DNA of 17,422 bases, taken from assembly GCA_002179805.1 (NCBI GenBank), contig NAVB01001399.1:1-17422 (forward strand). The letters run 5' to 3'. This document shows positions 8,561 through 17,346 of the stretch, one piece after another (position 1 is the stretch's first letter; the number at the start of each line of letters is the position of its first letter). The notes beneath the pieces were generated by a model. That model was not told where the DNA came from. It worked only from the letters and a program-made list of their open reading frames with translations, and made no database searches. Source of the DNA: Acanthamoeba lenticulata. Its lineage: Eukaryota > Discosea > Longamoebia > Acanthamoebidae. A program made the position numbers and the translations under genes.

Positions 8561-10420
8561 ATGGCTTTGATGGTATGTTGGTTCTTGTCAAGTCCTACCT
8601 GGGGCGGATCCAAGTGAACTCGCGATTAAACAGGCCAAAGGTTTGAGATTTGTTGCTCACCTGGCGCCACGCCACAGGTGACTATATCGGGAGTGCGGGG
8701 CATCGCGGGGGAGTCGCTGGTGCCTGAAGTTGTGGCTCGCTACATTTCAGCCTTTGCTACTCTCCAGAAGGGCAAGCGCGTTGTGCTTGGCCGTGACTCA
8801 CGTGTGAGCGGCCCCTGGGTCACCAGCGTCACGCACGGCGTGCTCATGGCGCACGGCTATGATGTCCTCGACGTTGGCATTGTGCCCACCCCCACCGTAC
8901 AAGACGCTCCTCATCCTTCCCCGCTCGCCGCCTCCACTGCTCACGTCTTCTTTGTCGTCGGCGCAGGTGCAATTCCTGACGGAACAGAACAAGGCCGATG
9001 GTGGCATCATCATCACCTCGTCCCACAACCCCGAGCCTTGGAACGGTACCGTGAGCCCCTGCTCAGCTTGATCGCACTCCTCGGCTGAAGACGAGAAAAA
9101 CAAAACAATAACTCGCAGGGCTCAAGTTCGTGGACCGGGATGGCTTGTTCCTGTCGCCAGAGAAGTGCGTCGAGATGTTCGCCATCGCCGACACGAAGCG
9201 GTTCGCCTTCCCCGACTACTCGGCCACGGGCAAGCTCGAGCTGGCGCCAGAGGCCTACCGCAGCCACATCGACGCCATCCTCGCGCTCGACTACATCAAG
9301 GTTGATCAGATCCGAGCCAAGAAGTTCAAGGTCTGCCTCGACGCGGTCAACGGCGCCGGCGGCCCCATCATGGTGGAGCTCCTCGAGGCGCTGGGCTGCC
9401 AGGTCGTCGGCATGAACCTCGAGCAAACCGGCCGCTTTGCGCACATGCCCGAGCCCATCCCCGAGCATCTCGTACGTCTCGTCTCCACATCACGTGCATC
9501 GCTCGCATACTCACACGACTCAACAACCCGCCAACGAACTAACCATCGCTCTACCAGGGCGACCTGTGCGAGAAGGTCAAGGCCGAGAAGGCTGACTTGG
9601 GCATCGCTGTCGACCCGGACGTCGACCGCTGCGTGCTCATCGACGAAACCGGTACGCTGGGCCGGACCAATCAAGGTCGGGATGAAACAGCGGCTGACGG
9701 CTTTCGCTATGGCCCACAGGCAAGCCGCTGGGAGAAGAGTACACGCTGGCGCTGGCCGTGCAGTTCGTCTTGGGCCACGGCGGCAAGCGCGGGCCCGTGT
9801 GCAAGAACCTGTCGTCCTCGCGCGCCAACGACGACATCGCGGAGAAGTACGGGTGCGCCGTCTATTCGACGCCCGTGGGCGAGATCCACGTGGCCAAGCG
9901 CATGCAGGAGGTCCGGGCCGTGATCGGCGGGGAGGGCAACGGCGGCGTGATGCTCCCGGAGATCCACATCGGTCGCGATGCGCCCGTGGCCGCCGCTCTC
10001 ACGCTGCAGCACTTGGCCCTCTTCAACGGCACCATCAGCCAGCTCAAGGCCACCCTCCCGCAGGTACGTACCTGCCCTCCTCCAGCCGTGATATGCCCGG
10101 CTTGCACGACTGACAATGTACCAACTACAACGTAGTACGAGATCGTGAAGCTGAAGGCGCCCATTGAAGGCATCGACGCCGACGCGGTGGTGGCGCACTT
10201 CAAGACTGAGTGGCAGGGCAAGAGCGGAGCCACCCTCAACGACAGCGACGGACTGCGCATCGACATCGATGACGACAAGGGCAAGAGGTGGGTACACCTC
10301 CGCAAGTCCAACACGGAGCCCATCATCAGGGTCATCGGCGAGGCCGCCACCAGCGCGCTGGCCCTCGAGGTGTGCCACCAGTTCATGGACGAGATCAAGG
10401 CCTTCTCCGCCCGCAAGTGA
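8561..10420 (+). CDS. Alpha-D-phosphohexomutase (phosphoglucosamine/phosphomannomutase type)
   Basis: Predicted 461-residue enzyme moving phosphate between C1 and C6 of a hexose phosphate, probably cytosolic. Exons: 8561-8572, 8678-8896, 8967-9045, 9119-9471, 9558-9651, 9720-10063, 10136-10420. All four family loops are present: phosphoserine loop TSSHNP (94-99, catalytic Ser96), metal loop DPDVDR (240-245), sugar loop GGEGNGG (322-328) and phosphate loop RKSNTEP (423-429). The length is that of the bacterial GlmM/ManB group, not the longer eukaryotic PGM1 or the shorter HAD-type PMM. The GGEGNGG and DPDVDR variants and the MALxVxISGxRG start resemble Bacteroidetes-type proteins as I know them. 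The first coding exon is only 12 nt (MALM), chosen because it restores the family N-terminus. Substrate (glucosamine-, mannose- or glucose-phosphate) cannot be fixed by motif. It ends 97 nt before the convergent alpha-actinin gene. Confidence 0.93.
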
Positions 10421-10444
10421 AGCGGTGCCAAGAAAGACAAGAAC

Positions 10445-10462
10445 AACAACAAGCTTGTTGTT
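10445..10462. repeat. 18-bp perfect palindrome between convergent genes
   Basis: AACAACAAGCTTGTTGTT is a perfect inverted repeat with no loop, inside the 97-bp gap between two convergent stop codons. It could fold in either 3' UTR and might help termination or 3' end formation on both strands, but loop-free palindromes of AAC/GTT repeats also arise from simple-sequence drift. Confidence 0.7.
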
Positions 10463-10517
10463 CACATGTGATAGATGAAATACACTTCGAGGGAGCTGGC
10501 TTTGTTGGTCAGCCGCT

Positions 10518-13500
10518 TCAACGAGAAAAGACGTCATCGGTCCAGGCCTTGTAGTCGTAGCCGTCGCCAGCAGGCGGGGCCGTGCGCTTGAAGTAGTCGA
10601 CGTCGTTGGCGCTCATGACGAAGCCCAGCTTGTCGAGGTGGGCCACCTCGCCGCCGCGGTTGATGACGTCGAACGAGGTCAGGATGTCGTCCTTCGTGTC
10701 CGACACGCCCAGCAGCTCGATCATGAACTCCTTGAAGGCCTCGAACGGCACAGAACCCTGTGTTTTTAACCCAGCGTCAATGACCATGACGTAAAAAGCC
10801 GTTGATGGAGACAGTGGTCAACGCACGTTGGTGCCGCGCTGCTGCACGATCTCGTCGATCTGGGCGCGGGTCTTCTCCTCGCCGAGGGAGTAGAGGCAGG
10901 CCTTGAGCTGCTTCTTGGAGAGGGCGCCGGTGCCCTCGTCGAACTGCTTGAAGTTCTCCTCGATCTCGGCGATCTGCTCGTGCGAGAGGCCCTTGAGCTT
11001 CTCGTTGGCGATCTCGCTCTGGAGCATCTTGGCCTTGCGCGTGAGGAAGTTGGCAAACTGCGTCCACTGGGCGTCGACGTCCTTGGCGATGAGCGTCGTG
11101 TGGCGGTTGTTGGTGATGTGGCGGTCGTCGAGCTTGCCCTGGATCTCGTGCACCTGGTGCACCCGCGCGCGGTCCTCGGCGAGCCGGCCGATCTCCTCCT
11201 CCACGTATTGCAGCTGCGCTTCGAGGCTGGCCTTGGACTCGGTGATGCGGTTCTTGGTGTCGATAATCCACTGCGACAGCGGGTCGGCCACCGACGCAAA
11301 CTCCTTGCACAGCGCGTCGTTCACGCGCTGCTTCTCCAGCTCCGCGTTGTACGCCGCTGTCGTGTCGGCGATAGCCTGCCGCCGTGCTGCGCGTCAGCGC
11401 CGCAGCTCAGGAGGAAGGGCGAAGAGGGGAAAGAGGGACCTTGTCGAGGGCCGCGCGGGCGGCGGCAATGTCGTCTGGGGTGAGCGGGGAGTAGGAGTTG
11501 TCGCGCACGCCGAGGGCGTGTCCCTGGTTCCACACGTCGTTGGCGGCGCCCTGGAGCTGGTCGACCTGGCTCGTGATGTCGGAGACGAGGCCGTTGAGGA
11601 CGCCCTCATAGGCCTCAACCTCCTGCAAGGTGAAGCCAAAGTGGACGGCGGCCAGCGCCTCGATCTTGCTGTCGGTCCAGCGGGTGAAGGCGCTGGCCAG
11701 CTTGGCCCACTCGAGGCGCAGCCGCTCCTTCTCGATCTCGCGGGCCAGCTCGGCCTCGAGCTCCGGGCGGCGGGCGGCCGACAGCGCGAGCAGGCCCGCG
11801 TGCTGGGCCTCCACGTCGGCCGTACGGGCGCGGACCTCGTCGGAGCGCTCGTAGACATTGTCCACCAGCTCCTGCGCGAGGCCCGCCAGGCGGACCAGAG
11901 CCTGCTGCTTGAGCTCGTCGGCCTCGACGTCGAACGCGTCGAGCAGCTTCAGCTGGAACTGCGCCGCGCCCACCGAGCTGATCTCCGGGCGGTCCTTCAG
12001 GTAGGCGTCCTGCGTTTCAGAAAAATTTGGTCAAAGTTTAGCCCACGAGAGAATCGTGATCGTGATGACGACGACGATGAAGCTCAAGGCAGCGAGGAGA
12101 CCGACCTTGCGGGCGATCCAGTCGCGGAGGGTCTGGGCCAGAGCGGCGTGCTGGCCGTCGACGGCGAGGAGGCGGATCTGGCGGTTGAGCTCGTTGTGGA
12201 GGGCCACCTTGCGCTCCTGCTCGCACTCCTCGAGGTGCTGGAGCAGGTCCTGGAAGTCCTTGAGCGCGAGGCCCTCGTCGGGCTGGAACGCCGGCCGCTG
12301 GTTGTGGGCCAGGCGCATGGACAGGTTGTTATACACGGTCTCCAGGTCCAGCTGGTGCCCGATGATGACGTTCTTCTCGTCCGTCTTGTACGCGTAGAAC
12401 TCCTCCAGCCGCTTCCGCGCGCCCTCCTGCGATGACCCATCGCCATCGATTACAAAAATTAAGAAATAATAAAAAATGATGAGCTGATCAGCTCGCACGA
12501 CGACGACGACGGACGAGGAGGTGTCATACCATCGTATTATCGATGGTGCGGTCCTCCAGGCCGACGCGCACCTGCTCCCCCCCCGGACACACGCAAAGCG
12601 CGAGAGGCGAGATGTTAGCGTGAGTCCATCCACCACAAGCGCAGGGCGGAGGGAGGGAGAGACCTTGGCGACGAGGTCGCGGAGCTGCTTGGCCTTTTCG
12701 CGGTACTCGTGGCGCATGGCGTCGTTCTCCTCGGTGAGCTTGATCACCTTGCCGATGCGGCGGGCGGCCAGGTCCAGCTTGCGCTGCTCCGCGATGCCGT
12801 AGTAGTACTCGCTCACGTACACGACCAAACTGTTCTCGTCCAGCTTCGGGATGTCTGCGCTCCAGAAGAGGAAGAAGACCATGACGGTCAAGACGAGCCA
12901 CAGGGCGAAGAGACGGGAAAGGAACGAGCGGGAGAGGTACCGGCCGGGGTGAGGTACTTCTCGAGCTGGAAGTACTGCTCGGCGGCGTCCATGGCCGTCT
13001 GCAGGGCGGCGATCGGGTTGGACTTGTCGACGGTCTCCCAGTCGAGCATCTGCGGGCGGTGCTTGTGAATGCTGCCATGCGTGGCGCCCATCGTCATCAC
13101 ATCACCACCATCATCAGGTCAAGACAATGAGAGAGAGAAGGAAGAAGAGGGGAGGGGGGGGTACATGGCGCAGAGGGCGAGGCCGTCCTTGAAGCCGTTC
13201 TTCCAGTTCTCGACCTTGATGCCGTAGCCGGCGGTCTTGTTCTGCACCCAGAGGAGGAGCGCGTCCTTGAAGTTGAGCGCCTGCTCGTCCTCGGGGTCGC
13301 CGATGCGCAGGAACTTGAGCATGCAGGCCCACACCAGACTCAGCACGCCTCTGCCGGTCGTTGTTGTTGCTGTTGTGAGCCACACAAGGCAGGGCAGTGC
13401 CCACCTGGTGAGGGAAGGGGAGTGGAACGCACCGCACGTCACCGTCGACCAAGTTCTCGGCCTGGGGCTTGACCTTCATCTCGACGCCCGAGTCCCACAG

Positions 13501-13814
13501 GAACTTGAGGGCGCTGTTGAGGTTGTCAATCTTTTGGACGCGCTGGGTACTGGGCTTGAGCGGCTTGCCGGTGTACTTCTTCTCCGACAGCGCCTCGATC
13601 AGCTTAATCCACAGGAGGCCATTGCTGGAAAGGACCGTCGTCAGGGCCCACGTTGTCACCACCCCAGAAGAAGGGGACAAGAAGTAGCGTACCCAGCGTC
13701 CTTCACAATGTCGGTAACTTCAATGCCACTGGGCAGAAGCTTCTGACGGACCCAACGAGAGAAGATGATGTGCTGCAAACGCAGCCAGTCGCCGTCCTGC
13801 CTGTTCATCGCCAT
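10518..13814 (-). CDS. Alpha-actinin (actin-crosslinking protein)
   Basis: Predicted 847-residue antiparallel dimer that bundles actin filaments in the cortex. Exons: 13814-13693, 13624-13433, 13350-13165, 13071-12941, 12854-12664, 12571-12530, 12426-12106, 12009-11440, 11375-10827, 10757-10518. Order: CH1 (~8-110, with GNGLLWIKLIEALS and KIDNLNSAL), CH2 (~120-215, with WKNGFKDGLALCAIIHKHRP and Ala/Leu-rich helices), a helical rod of about four spectrin-like repeats (~230-690) and a C-terminal EF-hand region (~700-847). Length matches amoebozoan alpha-actinins and exceeds the short Entamoeba forms. EF loops look unable to bind calcium: the first (after KQFDEG) is one residue short and lacks acidic ligands, the second has Gln/Ala at positions 1 and 12. 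ATG 13814 and in-frame ATG 13808 are both possible starts. Exon 6 is only 42 nt. Assignment is very secure; Ca-insensitivity is inference. Confidence 0.95.
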
Positions 13815-14118
13815 AATAATCGAGATTTATAAAAAAACTACAACTGAACCAAAGTCAGCTCAGCTCGCTTTGCAACTCAGACAGCGGTCGCTGGTGGAGT
13901 AGGTACGTAAAACGTGAGGCTGTGAGGATGCGCTGGACAGGTTCAAGAAGAATACACGTTGGTCCTTCTCAAAAGCGTATCCAGGGGGTACGCAATTTAG
14001 CTCTTCCGCCCAGGGCGAGTGGCTGCACGTGAGCTGAAAGCCAACAGAACTTTCTTTGCTCCACCCAGGGAGTTTGTACAAATGGGGGGGGAGGGGCTCA
14101 AAACTACACAGGCAGGCT
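13815..14118. promoter_or_regulatory. Alpha-actinin upstream region / GTPase-FYVE 3' region
   Basis: This 304-nt gap lies between two minus-strand genes. On the minus strand a CTGAC...GGTTCAG stretch (about 13844-13860) looks like a branch point and acceptor, so alpha-actinin may have a 5' UTR intron. A TATAAA (13831-13826) lies just 12 nt upstream of the start codon, too near to act as an ordinary TATA box for that ATG. An 8-G run sits at 14084-14091. An in-frame open stretch here is not supported by any family. Confidence 0.4.
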
Positions 14119-15621
14119 TCAACCGGCGGTGTGGTGCGTCTTGAGTTCGATGTGGTAGCACTGATCACACACGCGCACAGGCTTGGCCAAACCAAACATC
14201 GGCAGCGCGATCTTCTGCGTGCTGCATGGCCCACAGAAAATGAAGCCACACCTGCAGGATCCCCGTGGAAAGTCACGCGTGTGAGTGATTCTCGAACCTG
14301 AGGAGAAGCCGCCGGCAGAAGAGTAGGTCGAACGTACCGTCGGCAGTGGTGTCGACGCAGTGAAAAGTGGAAGTAGGCGCCGCACGAGGTGCAGCTGTTG
14401 CCGCTGCTGTCGGGCACCCACTCCGGGAGGGAGGTCGCTTGCCCGGTCGAGGACGAGGAGGTGAGCGAGAGGGACTCCAGCTGCTTCTTGAGCCCCTTCT
14501 CCGCGATCTCGTGGAATATCAGCTGCACCTTCTCGCTCGACCAGCAGGCGCTTGCTTCCCGGTATTCAATGCGCTTCGCCTGCTCAACGACGTCCCCCTC
14601 TCCCCTTAATCCACGGACCCAAAGCTGCGAACTGAGGACGCGTCGGAGACGTACGTCAGCCCATACGCGGACCTCGGTTTCGTGGACTTGCCGCTGATCG
14701 TGCAGGTCGCACTTGGTGCCCACCAGGACCGGTATCGAGGTGTTGGCCTCGCTCGTGGTCACTTCCTCTGTAGGCGAGGGAAGACGATCGAGGTGAGTTC
14801 AACAAGCTTGATGTGTGGAAGGGGTGAAGAGTGCGGTATACCGATGAGCTTCTTGACAAAGATGAACGACATGATGTCGGTCACGTCAAACAAAAAGATG
14901 ACGACATGGGCGCCCAGGTAGAACATGTGCCCTAGCTTGTCCACGAAGTGCTCAGCCCCTAAAGTACCAATCTCATCATGAGCTTCGTGATTAAACAAGA
15001 GTTCAGGGTTGGCCTCGTACCGGACACGTCCCACAGAGAGCACTTGATGCTGGTGCCGTAGAGGTTGATGAGCTTGACCAAGTAGCTCGCACCCACCGTG
15101 GGCGGAACGTCTTCCCCAAGCTGTGGTTCAGCACCGGCGGGCGGGTTGCCCCTCGGGCCTCGGTTCTGCTCCGGTTCGTGGTCCGTCGTTTGCTTGCGCG
15201 CGTAGACAAAACGGTTGAGGAGGCGCGTTTTACCAGCGCCCACGCTCCCAAAGAGCACCAGCTTGAGTTCCACGATGGGACCGCCCTGCCTTTGGAAGCT
15301 TGCTTCTCCCTTTGTCTTCGGCTTGCTGGCCTCGACACTCGCCACAGAAGGCGAAAAGGACTGAACGGGGCGCGAGGCAGATGAAGAAGTTGTTGTGGAG
15401 GGCGAAGACGGTATAACTTGCGGCGTGGGACGAGACGGGATGGGAGGAGCTCGCGTTGGTGGTTGCGGAGAAGACCGTTGGTTCAAAGTGGAGGCCGGTG
15501 AGTGCGGGCGTGGAGGAATGGGAGGCCCAGGTGGGGAAGGTCTAAGAAGGAGGCTTCCACTGCTGTGACTCAGCATCGGAGAGCCCGGACCAGTTTGTAC
15601 TTTGCGAGCGCCAGCCTCCAT
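14119..15621 (-). CDS. Rab/Ras-like GTPase fused to a C-terminal FYVE finger
   Basis: Predicted 401-residue protein; exons 15621-15021, 14958-14842, 14767-14655, 14579-14338, 14251-14119. Residues 1-115 are Ser/Pro-rich with PxxP motifs (PPGPPIPPRP, PPTRAPPIPSRP). The GTPase domain has a P-loop GSVGAGKT (125-132), a probable switch I Thr (PPT, 175), WDVSG (197-201), TKCD (257-260) and ASA (286-288). An unusual Gly/Pro/Glu-rich insertion (~141-172) separates P-loop and switch I. A FYVE finger (~329-394) has all eight zinc cysteines (340, 343, 356, 359, 364, 367, 386, 389), WVPD (331-334), RRHHCR (352-357) and RVC (384-386), the PI3P-binding signature, so early-endosome or phagosome membranes are the expected site. 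There is no C-terminal Cys for prenylation. Val127 aligns with Ras Gly12 and Ala202 with Ras Gln61, suggesting weak GTP hydrolysis. Substituting the GTACGT donor at 14654 removes a 75-nt in-frame intron and restores the G5 region. Confidence 0.9.
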
Positions 15622-15762
15622 CTTGTGTTCGTTGTGTCTTAAATTATGTTGTCCCCATTGGCCAATTAATTGTGATTTTTCTTTTTTTTTCCTGTCTTGT
15701 TGTGGCTTTTTTTGTTTGTTTTGTCATTTTTTTTTATGTACATGGGCCCTAAAGCCCAGCAT
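15622..15762. promoter_or_regulatory. Short promoter region with CCAAT-type palindrome
   Basis: 141-nt spacer between the stop of the polyproline coiled-coil gene and the start of the GTPase-FYVE gene, both on the minus strand. The upstream half is A-rich on the minus strand (probable 3' UTR and poly(A) area). ATTGGCCAAT at 15658-15667 is a palindrome with CCAAT on both strands, about 37 nt above the ATG at 15621; it could be a promoter element, but no experiment-level support exists in the sequence. Confidence 0.4.
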
Positions 15763-17346
15763 TTACATGTCCTCGTCTAGGTCTAGTGGTTCATCTTCGA
15801 GCTCAAGCAACTCTTGCTGGGCCTGCAGCTTCTCTTGCTCGAGTTGGTTGTTCTTGAACTTGCTCTGCATCTCTGTGGACACAAGCGAAGACGGGTGTGT
15901 TGGTGAGTGGAGGGAGGGCTCTTAAAGTGGCTGCAGCACGTACCCGCCATCATGGAGGCCATAACGTTTTGTTGCTCCTTTTGGAGCTCCTTTTCTCGTT
16001 CTTTCCTCTCTTTCTCCTTGATCTGCACGCGAATGCGCTCGATCTCGGCGAGGATGTCGTCCTTGGTCTCCCACTTCTGAATTTCGAATTCTTTGGCTTT
16101 GCGCCATCCCGTCGCTTGCTTCTCATCGAGCGTGGCGAACAGTTCCCGCTCCCAAATCTGCATGCGCTGGAACGCTGCAAAGTCAACGTCCTGTGAGTCA
16201 ATCCTTACACGCGCACCGCAAGGTTGACTAGCGAGCGACAGCCACGTACCAGACTTGGGCTTGAGAGGCAGTTTCTTGATGAGGAACGGATAACGCTGGA
16301 CCATGCCCTCCAACGCTTCCTTGTGATTAGCGAAGCATTTCATGTATATCTCCACGGCCTTGGGCACGTTGGTGGCGCTGAGCTCGGAGCAAGCGATCAG
16401 GTCTTGCACTTGCTGCTTGAGCTGGTCGAGCGTGAGCTCCTTCTTCACTGGCGCATTGCGCCGCGCTGGTGCACCGGTGCCCAGGCCAGGACTCGGCGGC
16501 GGCGGTGGAGCGAGTGATGGGGGAGGCGGAGGCGGAGGCGCTGAGGACGGTGGGGGCGGCGGAGGCGGTGCGGTTGGTGCTGCAGGAGGCTCTGGCGGTC
16601 GAGGCTGCGCTGTTGTTGCGGTCGGAACTTGTTGGGGAAAGAAGGGAGGAAATGAGGTTGTTGGGTTGGAGATGCCAGCGCTACGCATCTGCTCGAGCAT
16701 CGCTGCCACCTGCGCCATCTGGAGGAGGCGTCAGCTGACTGTTGCTAGAAGCTAGAGAAAGGAAAGGGGACAAGAGTTACGCACGTAGTCCCGAAGCTCG
16801 CCAACTTGCACGCAAGTCTGTTATTGTTTAACAGGAGAGAGAGAGAGAGATCGAATAAGCCTTATAATAGTCAGCACATGTGCGTAAAGAGAACAAGAGG
16901 CGGACCTGACTCTGGAGTAAGTCAACTTTGTTCTTGAGGAAGTTGATCTCGCTGCTGTCGCGACCAGTGCGGCTCTTGCCGCCGCCAGAAAAGACGCCAA
17001 AGAAGTTCAGGCGCCCAAGGAAGCTCTGCGAGAGATCGGAGCTATTGCTGCTATCGATGACCCCGCGCTGTAGCAGCTTGGGCGAGTTGCTGGTGCCATC
17101 CAAGGAAATGCGTAGCACGTTTAGCATCCGACGCTCGTGGTCATCCTCCGAGGGGGTGATGAGCAGCCAGTCCTCCTCCAAGTCGGACGTCGGTTCGTTG
17201 GTCTCCCGGGTGGTGGTCGTGGTCGTGGTTGTGGTTGTGTTGATGTTGGGGCCATCGCTCTCCTCTTGCTCGCCCTCAGGGTTGTCGAAGATGGGCTCCA
17301 CGTCATCTGAAAAGCACGGCTCTAAACCTTCTTCATACAACGGCAT
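15763..17346 (-). CDS. Unrecognised coiled-coil protein with polyproline blocks (possibly 5'-incomplete)
   Basis: I do not recognise this family. The model has 427 residues in exons 17346-16906, 16817-16785, 16718-16250, 16174-15944 and 15872-15763. Visible features: an acidic N-terminus with a 10-Thr run; a predicted coiled coil (~135-172) that continues smoothly across the 33-nt exon 2; three proline blocks (residues 209-215, 219-225, 229-233) of the kind bound by profilin, SH3 or WW domains; a helical segment (~252-314) containing KAVEIYMKCFANH and MVQRYPFLIKKLPLKP; then a Lys/Glu-rich coiled coil with Trp residues (~315-415) and an acidic end (DLDEDM). A cytoskeletal scaffold role is a guess. 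A CAG and pyrimidine-rich stretch upstream of ATG 17346 leaves open an earlier exon outside the window. A 75-nt intron (16249-16175) is removed here, giving KPKSAFQRMQ. Confidence 0.75.
17209..17238 (-). repeat. ACN (poly-Thr) trinucleotide run
   Basis: Ten consecutive Thr codons (ACN on the minus strand) in the N-terminal region of the coiled-coil protein. Codons vary in the third base, so it is an amino-acid homopolymer rather than a pure microsatellite. Confidence 0.8.

Noticed and set aside
10903..12435. 510-codon open frame on the plus strand
   Set aside because: It is antisense to the spectrin-repeat exons of alpha-actinin; high GC3 coding removes stops on the opposite strand. Its Leu/Val/Gly/Glu-rich translation has no family resemblance.
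13826..13831. TATAAA as alpha-actinin TATA box
   Set aside because: Only 12 nt upstream of the start codon, too near for an ordinary TATA-directed start unless translation begins elsewhere.
13860..14118. Possible continuation of the GTPase-FYVE reading frame past the FYVE exon
   Set aside because: This frame is reached only by ignoring the donor at 14337; splicing restores the complete FYVE with its last four-plus zinc ligands and a natural stop at 14119.
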